A stretch of 64,000 nt of DNA from Kitasatospora purpeofusca (GTDB lineage Bacteria; Actinomycetota; Actinomycetes; Streptomycetales; Streptomycetaceae): contig NZ_JODS01000004.1 of NCBI RefSeq assembly GCF_000718025.1, positions 186,001-250,000 of the forward strand, given 5' to 3'. Each line of letters begins with the position of its first letter. Within the stretch, counting starts at the first letter, position 1. The position numbers and the translations under genes are program-made. The notes below the pieces were generated by a model, which ran no database searches, was not told where the DNA came from, and saw only the letters and a program-made list of their open reading frames with translations. Positions 51,961-61,111 of the stretch are shown here, piece after piece.

Positions 51961-53514
51961 TCAGCCGATCGCCCCCGGCTGCCCGGTGAGCACCTCGACG
52001 GCGGCCAGGCCGCAGACCCGGGCCGCACCGTGGGTGGCGATGTGCAGCGCGCCGACCGGCTCGGACTGCGGCAGGCCCATCTCGACCACCGCGGCGTCCG
52101 GCCGGGCCGCCACCAGGCGGGCCAGCGCGGCCGACATCCACTCGTGCCGGTGGGCGTCCCGCACCACCAGCACCAGGCGGCGGTCCGCGGCCTCGGCCAG
52201 CACCTCGGCCACCACCGCGTCCAGCACCTGCGGCGCGGCGGCCTCCGGGCCGACCTCACGGGTCCGGGTGCCCGGGAAGCGGTCGGCCAGCATGGCGGCC
52301 ACGCCCCACGGGGTGACGTCGCCGACGGCGATGTTGGGCTCGGCCGAGAACGAGGCCACGAAGGGGCGCTCGGTCACCGGCAGGACCTCCCGGCCCGGCG
52401 CCCGGACCACCCGCAGCGCCCGGCGGGCCGCCCGCAGGCCGACCGCGAGGTCCGCCTCCGGCCGCTCGCCCTGGGCCGCGATCCGGCCCCAGCTGCCCAG
52501 CGCCCGCACCCGGTCGGCCGCGTCGGCGAGCCGCTCCTCCGGGAGCCGGCCCGACTGCACGCCCGCCACGATGGCGTCCCGCAGCATCAGCACGGTGGCC
52601 TCGTCGGCCAGCCCGCCGCCCACGCAGATCGCGTCCGCGCCGGCCGCCAGGGCCAGCACGGTGCCCTCGCCCATGCCGAAGGTGTCGGCGATGGCGCCCA
52701 TCTCGATCGCGTCGCTGACGATCAGGCCCTGGTAGCCCAGGCCGCCGTCCTGCGGGGCCGCGCGCAGCAGGTCGCGCAGCACGGTGGGGCTGAGCGTGGC
52801 GGGCAGCTTCGGGTCGAGCGCCGGGATCATGATGTGGGCCGTCATCACGGCCTTGGTCCCGGCGGCGATGGCGGCCTGGAACGGCACCAGGTCGCGGGCG
52901 CGCAGCACGTCCAGGTCGACGTCGATGACCGGCAGCCCGTGGTGCGAGTCGACGGCGGTGTCGCCGTGGCCCGGGAAGTGCTTCGAGCAGGCCGCGACGC
53001 CGGCCGACTGCAGGCCCTCGACCCAGGCGGCGGTGTGGCGGGCGCACAGCTCCGGGTCGGCGCCGAAGGAGCGGACGCCGATCACCGGGTTGCGCGGGTT
53101 GGAGTTGACGTCGGCGGTGGGCGCCCAGTTGTAGTTCACGCCGGCGGCGGCCAGGGCCCGGCCCAGCTCACGGGCGACGTCGCGGGTCAGCGCCGGGTCG
53201 TCGATCGCGCCGAGGGCGAGGTTGCCCGGCCAGGACGAGCCGGAGCCCGCCTCCAGCCGGGTGACGTCGCCGGACTCCTCGTCGATGGCGATCAGCAGGT
53301 CGGGGTTCTCGGCCCGCAGCGCGGCGGTGAGGGCGGCCAGCTGGCCGAGGTCGGCCACGTTGCGGTCGAACAGCGCGACCGAGCCGAGGCCGGCCGCGAG
53401 GTGCCGGCGCAGCCACTCCGGCGGCTCGGTGCCGACGAAGCCGGGCTGGAGGACGGTCAGCGCGTCGCGGTGCAGCTGGTCGGAGGCCGGGAGGGTGGGA
53501 ACGAGGATGCTCAC
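51961..53514 (-). CDS. dasD: Glycoside hydrolase family 3 beta-N-acetylglucosaminidase (DasD/NagZ-like)
   Basis: The protein has 517 residues. NagZ-type GH3 motifs: LLIAIDEESGDVTRLE, GVNYNWAPTADVNSNPRNP, the diagnostic KHFPGHGDT (178-186) followed by DSHHGLP, and nucleophile Asp268 in SDAIEMGA. The C-terminal part (350-517) is an added domain. There is no signal peptide, so it acts inside the cell, splitting chitobiose imported by DasABC into GlcNAc. It lies 7 nt after dasC and is last in the dasABCD unit, ending at a hairpin. Confidence 0.92.
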   Translation of the reverse strand: MSILVPTLPASDQLHRDALTVLQPGFVGTEPPEWLRRHLAAGLGSVALFDRNVADLGQLAALTAALRAENPDLLIAIDEESGDVTRLEAGSGSSWPGNLALGAIDDPALTRDVARELGRALAAAGVNYNWAPTADVNSNPRNPVIGVRSFGADPELCARHTAAWVEGLQSAGVAACSKHFPGHGDTAVDSHHGLPVIDVDLDVLRARDLVPFQAAIAAGTKAVMTAHIMIPALDPKLPATLSPTVLRDLLRAAPQDGGLGYQGLIVSDAIEMGAIADTFGMGEGTVLALAAGADAICVGGGLADEATVLMLRDAIVAGVQSGRLPEERLADAADRVRALGSWGRIAAQGERPEADLAVGLRAARRALRVVRAPGREVLPVTERPFVASFSAEPNIAVGDVTPWGVAAMLADRFPGTRTREVGPEAAAPQVLDAVVAEVLAEAADRRLVLVVRDAHRHEWMSAALARLVAARPDAAVVEMGLPQSEPVGALHIATHGAARVCGLAAVEVLTGQPGAIG

Positions 53515-53521
53515 GATGGGA

Positions 53522-54349
53522 TCAGCCCTTCACGGCGCCGTCGGTGAGCCCACCGACCGCCTTGCGCTGCAGGAAGACGAACAGGATCAGCACCGGGAGG
53601 GCGAACAGCGTCGACGCCGCCATGGTGGCGCCCCAGTCGTTGCCGAAGGCGGTCTGGAACGAGGACAGCCACAGCGGCAGGGTCTGGCCGTCGGTCTTGT
53701 TGATGATGAGGACGAGCGGGAACTCGTTCCAGGCCGTGATGAAGCCGAACAGCGAGGTGGACATCAGGCCCGGCGCCAGCAGCGGGAAGATCACCTTCAC
53801 GAAGGCCTGGGTGCGGGTGCAGCCGTCCACCATGGCCGACTCCTCCAGCTCCTTCGGGACCGCCGCGATGAAGCCGCGCAGGGTCCAGATGGTGAAGGGC
53901 AGCACCATCATCATGTAGAAGGCGGTGAGCGGGACGAGGCTGTTCAGCATCTCGTTGTCGCGGGAGATCAGGTAGACCGCGATGGTCATGACCTCCCAGG
54001 GCGCCATCTGCGCGGCCATGATGACCAGCACGAAGACCTTGCGGCCGCGGAAGCGCATCCGCGCGATCGCGAAGGACGCCAGCGTGGCGATCACCAGCGA
54101 GATCACCACCGCGAGGACGGTGACGATGAAGCTGTTGGCGGTGTACGTCCAGAACTTCGGCACGTTGACCGCGGTCTTGAAGTGCTCCAGGGTCGCGTCG
54201 AACGGCACGAACACCGGCGTCTTGCTGATGATGTCCTTCGACGGCTTGAAGGCCGTACTGATCATCCAGTAGACGGGGAACGCGAAGAAGACGAAGAGGA
54301 CGACCGCGACGACGTTGGGCCAGGTACGTCCGATGAGCGAGCGCCTCAC
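53522..54349 (-). CDS. dasC: Chitobiose ABC transporter permease DasC
   Basis: The protein has 275 residues from the GTG at 54349-54347, which overlaps the dasB stop by 4 nt. It has six membrane helices and a MalG-type EAA loop (ELEESAMVDGCTRTQAFVK, then FPLLAPGLMST). The order dasA-dasB-dasC-dasD is intact. It forms the membrane channel with DasB; the ATPase is the shared MsiK, encoded elsewhere. Confidence 0.94.
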   Translation of the reverse strand: MRRSLIGRTWPNVVAVVLFVFFAFPVYWMISTAFKPSKDIISKTPVFVPFDATLEHFKTAVNVPKFWTYTANSFIVTVLAVVISLVIATLASFAIARMRFRGRKVFVLVIMAAQMAPWEVMTIAVYLISRDNEMLNSLVPLTAFYMMMVLPFTIWTLRGFIAAVPKELEESAMVDGCTRTQAFVKVIFPLLAPGLMSTSLFGFITAWNEFPLVLIINKTDGQTLPLWLSSFQTAFGNDWGATMAASTLFALPVLILFVFLQRKAVGGLTDGAVKG

Positions 54350-55377
54350 AGCTCGTCCTCCTGCTTGAGAATGATCCGGAAGTAGTACGCCATCAGGACG
54401 CCCAGGATCAGGATGGTGAGCACCGCGATCGCGGCACCGGTGCCGTAGTGCTGGCGGCCGGAGCCCTCCAGGAAGGCGTGGATCGGCAGGGTCCGGGTGA
54501 GCCCGTCGGGACCGCCGGCCTTGATCGCGTAGATCTGGGTGAAGGCCTTGAAGATCCAGATGACCTCGAGGAACGTCGTGGCCAGGAAGAACGGCTTGAG
54601 GTTGGGGAACATCACCGCGGTGAAGATCTTCACCGATCCGGCGCCGTCCATCCGGGCCGCCTCGTAGAGCTCCTTGGGGATGGTGGTCAGCGCGGCGTAC
54701 ATGTTGAACGCCACGAACGGGATCGAGCCCCAGACCAGCAGCAGGAGGATCACGAAGAAGGTCGAGTACTGGCTGCCGGTCCAGTTGTAGGCGGCCATCG
54801 AGTGCCAGCCCAGACTGTCCAGGAGCCAGTTGACGACGCCGAACCTGGTCTCGAAGAGCCAGGTGTAGACGGTGGTCGAGGCGACCACCGGCATCGCCCA
54901 GGCGAACAGCAGGCCGATCGACAGCAGCAGCCGCATCTTCTTGCCGAGCCGGTTGAGCAGCAGCCCGACCAGCGCGCCGCCGACCATGATCAGGAAGACG
55001 TTCAGCACCGTGAAGGCGACCGACCGGCCGGTGACGGCCCAGAACTGCTCGTCCTTGAGCTGCTCGGTGTAGTTCTCGAAGCCGTTCCACTCGGTCAGGT
55101 GCTGGACGAGCTGGCGCGCGTTCAGGTTCTGGAACGAGACCAGGACGGTCTTCAGCAGGGGCCAGCCCAGTAGGCCAAGAGTGGCCACGGTGGCAGGCAG
55201 GAGCAGCAGGTACGGCGCGAGTCGGGAGCCGATGCTCCGCCCGTCCGCCGGTCTGGCGCTCTTCTTCTTCGCGGTGCCGGCGCCGTCGCCACGGGCGGCG
55301 CTCGTCTCAATAGTGGCCACAGCAGCCTTCCCTGACTCCGGGGACTGTGTCTGCACCCGCTCCGAATGCACAGCCAT
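54346..55377 (-). CDS. dasB: Chitobiose ABC transporter permease DasB
   Basis: The protein has 343 residues from the ATG at 55377-55375, after ggaagagag; a start 16 codons upstream lacks support. The N-terminal 60 residues are polar. Six helices follow, with RLAPYLLLLPATVATLGLL first and an EAA loop ELYEAARMDGAGSVKIFTAV followed by FPNLKPFFL. MalF-type partner of DasC. Coupled translation with dasC; separated from dasA by a hairpin. Confidence 0.94.
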   Translation of the reverse strand: MAVHSERVQTQSPESGKAAVATIETSAARGDGAGTAKKKSARPADGRSIGSRLAPYLLLLPATVATLGLLGWPLLKTVLVSFQNLNARQLVQHLTEWNGFENYTEQLKDEQFWAVTGRSVAFTVLNVFLIMVGGALVGLLLNRLGKKMRLLLSIGLLFAWAMPVVASTTVYTWLFETRFGVVNWLLDSLGWHSMAAYNWTGSQYSTFFVILLLLVWGSIPFVAFNMYAALTTIPKELYEAARMDGAGSVKIFTAVMFPNLKPFFLATTFLEVIWIFKAFTQIYAIKAGGPDGLTRTLPIHAFLEGSGRQHYGTGAAIAVLTILILGVLMAYYFRIILKQEDEL

Positions 55378-55422
55378 CGTTCTCTCTTCCTGACAACCCG
55401 ACCACGACGGACAGGCGCCGCC

Positions 55423-55448
55423 CACCGGCCCCCCGCCGGGGGCCGGTG
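55423..55448. terminator. Hairpin between dasA and dasB
   Basis: Arms caccggccccc (55423-55433) and complement (55438-55448), 18 nt after dasA. It can reduce transcription into dasB and so keep the binding protein in excess, as usual in such operons. Confidence 0.7.
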
Positions 55449-55466
55449 AGCGACGCCGCTCGACTG

Positions 55467-56771
55467 CTACTGCTTGGCGTTCAGACGCTTGGCGATCTCG
55501 TCGTCCGCCTTCTTGGCGGCGGCGGCGTAGTCGCCGGTCAGGGCAGCGGTCAGGAACTCCTTGATCGGGTTCGGGTCGTTCTCGACGCTCGCCCAGTTCG
55601 GGGTGGTCGGGGTGATGCCACCGACCACCGCGGCCAGCTTCGCCGCGGAGGCGAAGTCACCGACGACCTTGTCGTTCAGCGAGGTCTTGTTCGGGATGAG
55701 ACCCGAGGCCGCGACCGCGCCCTCGTTCTTGTCGTTGAGCGCGATCTTCAGGAAGTCCTTGGCCATGTCGGTGTTCTTGCTGGCCGAGGCGACGGCCAGG
55801 TTCGAGCCACCGAGGAACGCGCCGGAGGGCTTGTCGGCGGTCTTGCCCGGGAGCGGGAAGAAGCCGATCTTGTCCTTGGCCATGGCCTTCTCGTCCGGGA
55901 GCTCCCAGCCGAGGCCGATCATCGCGCCGACGTCACCCTTGCCGAAGACGTCCTTCTGCTGCGGCTTGGCCTCGTCCTTGTCCTTGGCACCCGTGGTCGA
56001 GTAGCCCTGGAGCTTCTTGTAGACGTCGAAGGCCTTCTGCGCCTCGGGGGTCGACAGACCGCCGGTCCACTTGTCGCCGTCCTTCTTCGCCAGCTTGCCG
56101 CCCTCGCTGGTGAGGAGACCGAAGTAGACGTACCACTCCTGGCCCGGCATGTAGATCGGGTCGGCGACGCCCTCGGTGGTCTTGAGCTTCTCCAGCGCGG
56201 TGTAGAACTCGTCCAGCGTCTTCGGGATGCTCAGACCGGCCTTGGTCCAGAGGTCCTTGTTGTAGGAGACGACGCGGTTGGTGACGTACCACGGGGCGGC
56301 GTACTGCTTGCCGTCCAGGATCGCCGACTCGCTCTGGTTGGCGGCCCAGTCGGCACCGCCGATGGCGGCCTTGTCCTTGGTGATGTCCAGCAGACCACCG
56401 GTGGCGGCGTAGCCCGCCGTCTGGGTGTTGCCGACCTCGAGGACGTCGACGGAACCCTCGGAGAGCGCGGCGGTGACCTTGGGGCCGATGCCGGTCCACT
56501 CCTGGATCTGGAAGTCGACCTTGGAGCCCGGGTAGGCGGTCTCGAAGTCGCTCTTGACCGAGTCCGTCCAGCCCTTGGGGGCCGAGCCGGTCATCAGCCA
56601 CACCTTGAGCGTCTTGCCGTTGTAGTCCTTCTTGCCGTCGGCCGTGGCGGACGAGCCGGACGAGCCCGACGCGGAGTTGCCGCTGTCGGTCTTCTTGGCG
56701 TCCGAGCCACAGGCCGCGAGACCAACAACCATGGCCGCGACGCCGACCGCCGCGATGAGCTGACGCTTCAC
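55467..56771 (-). CDS. dasA: Chitobiose-binding lipoprotein DasA
   Basis: The protein has 434 residues from GTG 56771-56769 after aggagga. Lipobox GLAAC gives Cys21, followed by a Ser/Gly/Ala linker. It is a SBP_bac_1 protein: TLKVWLMTGSAPKGWTDSVK, VDFQIQEWTGIGPKVTAALS, VLEVGNTQTAGYAATGGLLD, MIGLGWELPDEKAM and FLGGSNLAVASASKN. It lies directly after two DasR operators and upstream of dasBCD. DasA binds N,N'-diacetylchitobiose and its loss affects development in S. coelicolor. Confidence 0.95.
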   Translation of the reverse strand: MKRQLIAAVGVAAMVVGLAACGSDAKKTDSGNSASGSSGSSATADGKKDYNGKTLKVWLMTGSAPKGWTDSVKSDFETAYPGSKVDFQIQEWTGIGPKVTAALSEGSVDVLEVGNTQTAGYAATGGLLDITKDKAAIGGADWAANQSESAILDGKQYAAPWYVTNRVVSYNKDLWTKAGLSIPKTLDEFYTALEKLKTTEGVADPIYMPGQEWYVYFGLLTSEGGKLAKKDGDKWTGGLSTPEAQKAFDVYKKLQGYSTTGAKDKDEAKPQQKDVFGKGDVGAMIGLGWELPDEKAMAKDKIGFFPLPGKTADKPSGAFLGGSNLAVASASKNTDMAKDFLKIALNDKNEGAVAASGLIPNKTSLNDKVVGDFASAAKLAAVVGGITPTTPNWASVENDPNPIKEFLTAALTGDYAAAAKKADDEIAKRLNAKQ

Positions 56772-56893
56772 GCCATCCTCCTGAGGGATGCCTGGTTACC
56801 CCCGTCGGGTGGCAGCGGCATACCCACACGAGGTGGGAGGAATGGTGCCGCGGACTCCATCGAACGGTGGGGGGGATTCATAGTGACCGGCCT

Positions 56894-56934
56894 AGTGGTG
56901 TAGACCAGATGCCTGGAGCTTGGCCTAGACCAAT
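56894..56934. promoter_or_regulatory. Two DasR operators (dre) in the dasA-dasR gap
   Basis: AGTGGTGTAGACCAGA (56894-56909) and CTTGGCCTAGACCAAT (56919-56934) both fit the dre palindrome around TAGACCA. Their centres are 25 bp apart. They lie between the divergent dasA and dasR genes and can control both. Confidence 0.88.
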
Positions 56935-57107
56935 GGGCCTGTCAACGGCTGTTCGACCGATCAGGACCACCCGTTATCAAGCCGACACCGCACATCGTTC
57001 ATCGCGTGATGAGGTATTCGTTCCGTAGCCATACATGCAACGATGTGAGCCGTTAATGAAGTGGCGAGGCCCCACTGGGGCCCCGCGAGAAGCGGGAGAC
57101 ACGTCCG

Positions 57108-57905
57108 ATGAGCAGCGACGGGGGCAGCACGGCCCAGGTCAACGACCCCCAGGTGAAGAGCCCCGCGGCCCAGGGCGGTACGGACCCGACCGCCAGGGTG
57201 CCGAAGTACTACGGCCTCAAGCGCCACCTGCTGCAGCTCACCGAGACCCAGCCCGCCGGCACCCCGGTACCGCCCGAACGGGCACTGGCGGCGCAGTTCG
57301 ACACCTCGCGCACCACCGTCCGGCAGGCCCTGCAGGAGCTCGTCGTCGAGGGGCGGCTGGAGCGCATCCAGGGCAAGGGCACCTTCGTCGCCAAGCCCAA
57401 GGTGGCCCAGGCCCTCCAGCTGACCTCCTACACCGAGGACATGCGCGCCCAGGGGCTGGAGCCCACCTCCCGGCTGATCGAGATCGGCTACATCACCGCC
57501 GACGACCGGCTGGCCCCGCTGCTGGACATCAAGCCCGGCGGCCGGGTGCTGCGGATCGAGCGCCTGCGACTGGCCAACGGCGACCCGATGGCCATCGAGG
57601 TGGCCCATCTGTCCGCCAAGCGCTTCCCGGCCCTGCGCCGCAACCTGGCCAAGCACAACTCCCTCTACACGGCCCTGCGCGAGGTCTACGGGGTGACCGT
57701 GGCCGAGGCCGAGGAGACCATCGAGACCACCCTGGCCGACCCGCGCGAGGCCGGACTGCTCGGCTCCGACCTCGGCCTGCCGATGCTCCAGCTGTCCCGG
57801 CACTCCTTCGACGCCGAGGGCGACCCGGTCGAGTGGGTCCGCTCGATCTACCGGGGCGACCGCTACAAGTTCATCACCCGCCTCCAGCGGCCCGAGCCGG
57901 CGTAG
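57108..57905 (+). CDS. dasR: GntR/HutC-family regulator DasR
   Basis: The protein has 265 residues from ATG 57108 after gggaga. Winged helix (30-100): GTPVPPERALAAQFDTSRTT then VRQALQELVVEGRL and ERIQGKGTFVA. The UTRA effector domain (115-255) ends with VEWVRSIYRGDRYKF. DasR represses aminosugar uptake, chitinase and antibiotic regulators and lets go on binding GlcN-6-phosphate. The dre sites seen at five places in this window are its expected targets. The N-terminal 30 residues are a polar extension. Confidence 0.96.
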   Translation: MSSDGGSTAQVNDPQVKSPAAQGGTDPTARVPKYYGLKRHLLQLTETQPAGTPVPPERALAAQFDTSRTTVRQALQELVVEGRLERIQGKGTFVAKPKVAQALQLTSYTEDMRAQGLEPTSRLIEIGYITADDRLAPLLDIKPGGRVLRIERLRLANGDPMAIEVAHLSAKRFPALRRNLAKHNSLYTALREVYGVTVAEAEETIETTLADPREAGLLGSDLGLPMLQLSRHSFDAEGDPVEWVRSIYRGDRYKFITRLQRPEPA

Positions 57906-57937
57906 CGAACGGCCTCCCGCACCACCCCCACCGCTTC

Positions 57938-57965
57938 CGGGCCCCGGCGTACGCGCCGGGGCCCG
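57938..57965 (+). terminator. Hairpin terminator of dasR
   Basis: Arms cgggccccggcg (57938-57949) and complement (57954-57965), 33 nt after the dasR stop. Confidence 0.8.
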
Positions 57966-58166
57966 TGGTGCGTCCGGGGCGCGCGGCAGGTCCGGATGGC
58001 GGGAATCTGCGCCGATCCGGTGACATGGATCACTCGATGCTCTAGATTCCGCATCCATACTGACTGCCGATCACCAGTGGTGCTGCTCGGCGGGCCACGG
58101 GGGGCTGTGCGGTTCCCCGGGGCTGCGGCGCCGGCGAGGTGAGACCCTCCGGAGCGGAGCCGAACC

Positions 58167-58481
58167 ATGTCGTCAGATCTCGACACCGACCGACCTGTCA
58201 TGCCCGAGCCAGAAGAGCCACCGGGCCACGCCCTGCCGGCGGTGACCCCCGAGCGGGTGCTGGCCGTGCTCGCCCTGCTGGTGCCGATCGTCGCGATGCT
58301 CTGGGTGGGCTCGTACGACAAGCTCGACCCCGAGGCGGGCGGTGTCCCCTTCTTCTACTGGTACCAGTTGCTCTGGGTGCCCGCCTCGGCCGTCTTCACG
58401 GTCGCGGCCTACCTGCTGATCAACCGCGACGAGAAGGCCCGCCGGGCCGCCCGCGCCGGGAAGGCGGGTGAGGTCCGGTGA
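58167..58481 (+). CDS. DUF3311 small membrane protein paired with a solute symporter
   Basis: The protein has 104 residues with two membrane helices: about 30-48 (VLAVLALLVPIVAMLWVG) and 65-85 (FYWYQLLWVPASAVFTVAAY). The FFYWYQ stretch is a mark of DUF3311. Such proteins stand beside SSS-family transporters and may be needed for their assembly or function. Its stop overlaps the symporter start (GTGA). Confidence 0.85.
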   Translation: MSSDLDTDRPVMPEPEEPPGHALPAVTPERVLAVLALLVPIVAMLWVGSYDKLDPEAGGVPFFYWYQLLWVPASAVFTVAAYLLINRDEKARRAARAGKAGEVR

Positions 58482-60091
58482 ACGGGGTCAACGTGCCCGC
58501 GCTGACGGTCTTTGTCCTCTTCTTCCTGCTGGTCACCGTGATGGGCTTCCTGGCCTCCCGGTGGCGGCGGGCCGACAACGCCCACCACCTCGACGAATGG
58601 GGCCTGGGCGGGCGCAGCTTCGGGACCTGGGTCACCTGGTTCCTGCTCGGCGGCGACCTCTACACCGCCTACACCTTCGTGGCCGTGCCCGCCGCGGTCT
58701 ACGCGACCGGCGCGGCGGGCTTCTTCGCCGTCCCCTACACGATCGTCGCCTACCCGCTGGTCTTCCTCTTCCTCCCCCGGCTCTGGTCGGTCTCCCGGGT
58801 GCACGGCTACGTCACCCCCGCCGACTTCGTGCGCGGGCGGTACGGCTCCCGGCCGCTGTCGCTGATGGTCGCGCTGACCGGCATCCTCGCCACCATGCCG
58901 TACATCGCGCTGCAGCTGGTCGGCATCCAGGCGGTGCTGGACGTGCTGGGCGTCGGCGGCGGCGAGAACGCGAACTGGTTCGTCAAGGACCTGCCGCTGT
59001 TCATCGCCTTCGGGGTGCTCGCCGCCTACACCTACTCCTCCGGGCTGCGCGCGCCGGCGCTGATCGCCTTCGTCAAGGACGCCCTCATCTACGTGGTGAT
59101 CATCGTCGCGGTGATCTACATCCCGATCCGCCTCGGCGGCTACGGCCACATCTTCGACACGGTCGGCGAGAAGTTCGCCGCGCCCAAGTCCGGCGGCTCG
59201 CTCACCGTGCCCGAGAACAAGCAGTGGACGTACGCGACGCTGGCGCTCGGCTCGGCGATGGCCCTGTTCATGTACCCGCACTCGGTCACCGGTGTGCTGG
59301 CCAGCAAGTCCCGCAACACGGTGCGCCGGAACATGGCGATCATGCCCGCCTACTCGCTGATGCTCGGCCTGCTGGCGCTGCTCGGCTTCATGGCGATCGC
59401 GGCCGGCGTCGGCAAGGGCGACAAGGGCTTCAACACCCAGCTCTCGGTGCCGCAGCTGTTCGAGAACATGTTCCCCGACTGGTTCACCGGCGTCGCCTTC
59501 GCCGCGATCGGGATCGGCGCGCTGGTGCCGGCCGCGATCATGTCGATCGCGGCGGCGAACCTGTTCACCCGCAACGTCTACAAGGAGTTCCTGCGGCCCG
59601 CCGCCACCCCGGCCGACGAGACCCGGGTCGCCAAGCTGGTCTCGCTGCTGGTCAAGGTCGGCGCACTGGTCTTCGTGCTCGGCATGGACAAGCAGGCGGC
59701 GATCAACCTCCAGCTGCTCGGCGGCCTGTGGATCCTGCAGACCTTCGTCTCCATCGTCGGCGGCCTGTTCACCCGCTGGTTCCACCACTGGGCGCTGCTG
59801 GCCGGCTGGGCGGCCGGCATGGTCTACGGCACCTGGAAGGCCTACGGGATCGCCAGCCCCAAGACCAAGCACTTCGGCGGGAACGCGGCCGAGATCCCCG
59901 GCATCGGCGAGATCGGCTACATCGGGCTCACCGCCTTCGTCCTCAACCTGCTGGTCGCGGTGGTGCTGACGCTGGTCCTGCGCGCCGTCAAGGCGCCCGA
60001 CGGGCCGGACGAGACCCGGCCGGGCGACTACAGCGCCGAGAGCGGCGACGTGGAGCCGAAGAACGCGCCGGAGCCCGTGGCAGCGCACTGA
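58478..60091 (+). CDS. Sodium:solute symporter (SSS family, MctP/pyruvate-like)
   Basis: The protein has 537 residues from GTG 58478, overlapping the DUF3311 gene. About 13 membrane helices in the LeuT fold: GGRSFGTWVTWFLLGGDLYT in the first helices, GYVTPADFVRGRYGSRPLS and the SSS signature-like region around MALFMYPHSVTGVLASKSRN. SSS members near DUF3311 genes carry monocarboxylates (acetate, pyruvate) or similar small acids with sodium. The exact solute is unknown. A hairpin follows. Confidence 0.9.
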   Translation: MNGVNVPALTVFVLFFLLVTVMGFLASRWRRADNAHHLDEWGLGGRSFGTWVTWFLLGGDLYTAYTFVAVPAAVYATGAAGFFAVPYTIVAYPLVFLFLPRLWSVSRVHGYVTPADFVRGRYGSRPLSLMVALTGILATMPYIALQLVGIQAVLDVLGVGGGENANWFVKDLPLFIAFGVLAAYTYSSGLRAPALIAFVKDALIYVVIIVAVIYIPIRLGGYGHIFDTVGEKFAAPKSGGSLTVPENKQWTYATLALGSAMALFMYPHSVTGVLASKSRNTVRRNMAIMPAYSLMLGLLALLGFMAIAAGVGKGDKGFNTQLSVPQLFENMFPDWFTGVAFAAIGIGALVPAAIMSIAAANLFTRNVYKEFLRPAATPADETRVAKLVSLLVKVGALVFVLGMDKQAAINLQLLGGLWILQTFVSIVGGLFTRWFHHWALLAGWAAGMVYGTWKAYGIASPKTKHFGGNAAEIPGIGEIGYIGLTAFVLNLLVAVVLTLVLRAVKAPDGPDETRPGDYSAESGDVEPKNAPEPVAAH

Positions 60092-60117
60092 TACGTGCTG
60101 TGCGCGCCCTGTGTTCG

Positions 60118-60152
60118 CGCCGTCCCCTCCGTCAACACTGGAGGGGACGGCG
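60118..60152. terminator. Hairpin after the symporter gene
   Basis: Arms cgccgtcccctcc (60118-60130) and complement (60140-60152), 27 nt past the stop. Confidence 0.75.
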
Positions 60153-60259
60153 CGATCATATGTATGAACGGCCGCGTGATTTGGGCACCACACCAGGGCA
60201 CCAACCAGACCGGACCGACAGCCGGCCGGCAACTGATCGACCCACGGGGAGCGGCGGCA

Positions 60260-61069
60260 ATGGCAGAACTCGGCACCACCCTCAACGGCCAGCACCACCA
60301 CACCGACGGACGGCACCGGACGGCTGCCCCGCACCGGCCCGCCGGTGCCACCGCGGCCCCCGGCCTGTCCTCCGTCCCCTCCGTCCTGATCGCCACCCGC
60401 CACGGCGAGTCCACCGCGAACGTCGAGTTCCAGCACGCCGAGGCGGCCGGCGCGCTCAGCGTCCCGATCAGCTGCCGGGACGCGGACATCCCGCTCTCGA
60501 TGCACGGCCAGCAGCAGGCGCAGGCCCTCGGCCGCTGGTGGGCCGGGCTGCCCAGCGCCGACCGGCCGCGCAGCGTCTGGTGCTCGCCGTACGTGCGCAC
60601 CGCCGAGACCGCCCGGATCGCGCTCGCCCAGGCCGCCGGCCTCGGCGCCGTCCCGGTCTCGCTGGCCGTCCGCTACGACGAGCGGCTGCGCGACCGCGAG
60701 CTCGGCGTGCTGGAGATGCTGACCCGGGCCGCCATCGAGGCCGAGCACCCCGAGGAGGCGGCCCGGCGGCGGAAGATGGGCGAGCTGTACTACCGCCCGC
60801 CCGGCGGCGAGTCCTGGGCCGACGTGGCGCTGCGGGTGCGCAGCGTGCTGCGCGACGTCTGCGCCGAGGACGCCGGGCGGCCGGTCCTGCTGATCGCGCA
60901 CGACTGCACGGTGCTCATGCTCCGCTACGCGCTGGACCGGCTCTCCGAGGAGCAGCTGACCGGGCTGGAGCCGGTGCGCAACTGCTCCACCAGCCTCTGG
61001 CGCGCCGAGGCCGGCCGGCTGCGGCCGGAGCACTGGAACGACACCGGGCACCTGGAGCGCACGGACTGA
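60260..61069 (+). CDS. Histidine phosphatase (phosphoglycerate-mutase-like)
   Basis: The protein has 269 residues from ATG 60260 after ggggagc; the longer frame crosses the terminator and is rejected. The active site RHGES (with phospho-histidine) is near residue 48 after VLIATRHGEST, with the second-site RDRELGVLEML and LLIAHDCTVLML carrying the late histidine. The opening 40 residues (QHHHTDGRHRTAAPHRPAG) are low-complexity. The family covers phosphoglycerate mutases and broad phosphatases such as PhoE; the substrate is not evident. Confidence 0.9.
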   Translation: MAELGTTLNGQHHHTDGRHRTAAPHRPAGATAAPGLSSVPSVLIATRHGESTANVEFQHAEAAGALSVPISCRDADIPLSMHGQQQAQALGRWWAGLPSADRPRSVWCSPYVRTAETARIALAQAAGLGAVPVSLAVRYDERLRDRELGVLEMLTRAAIEAEHPEEAARRRKMGELYYRPPGGESWADVALRVRSVLRDVCAEDAGRPVLLIAHDCTVLMLRYALDRLSEEQLTGLEPVRNCSTSLWRAEAGRLRPEHWNDTGHLERTD

Positions 61070-61111
61070 ACGGCGGCCGGCGGCCCAGCGTCCGGGGTCC
61101 GGACGGAGCCG

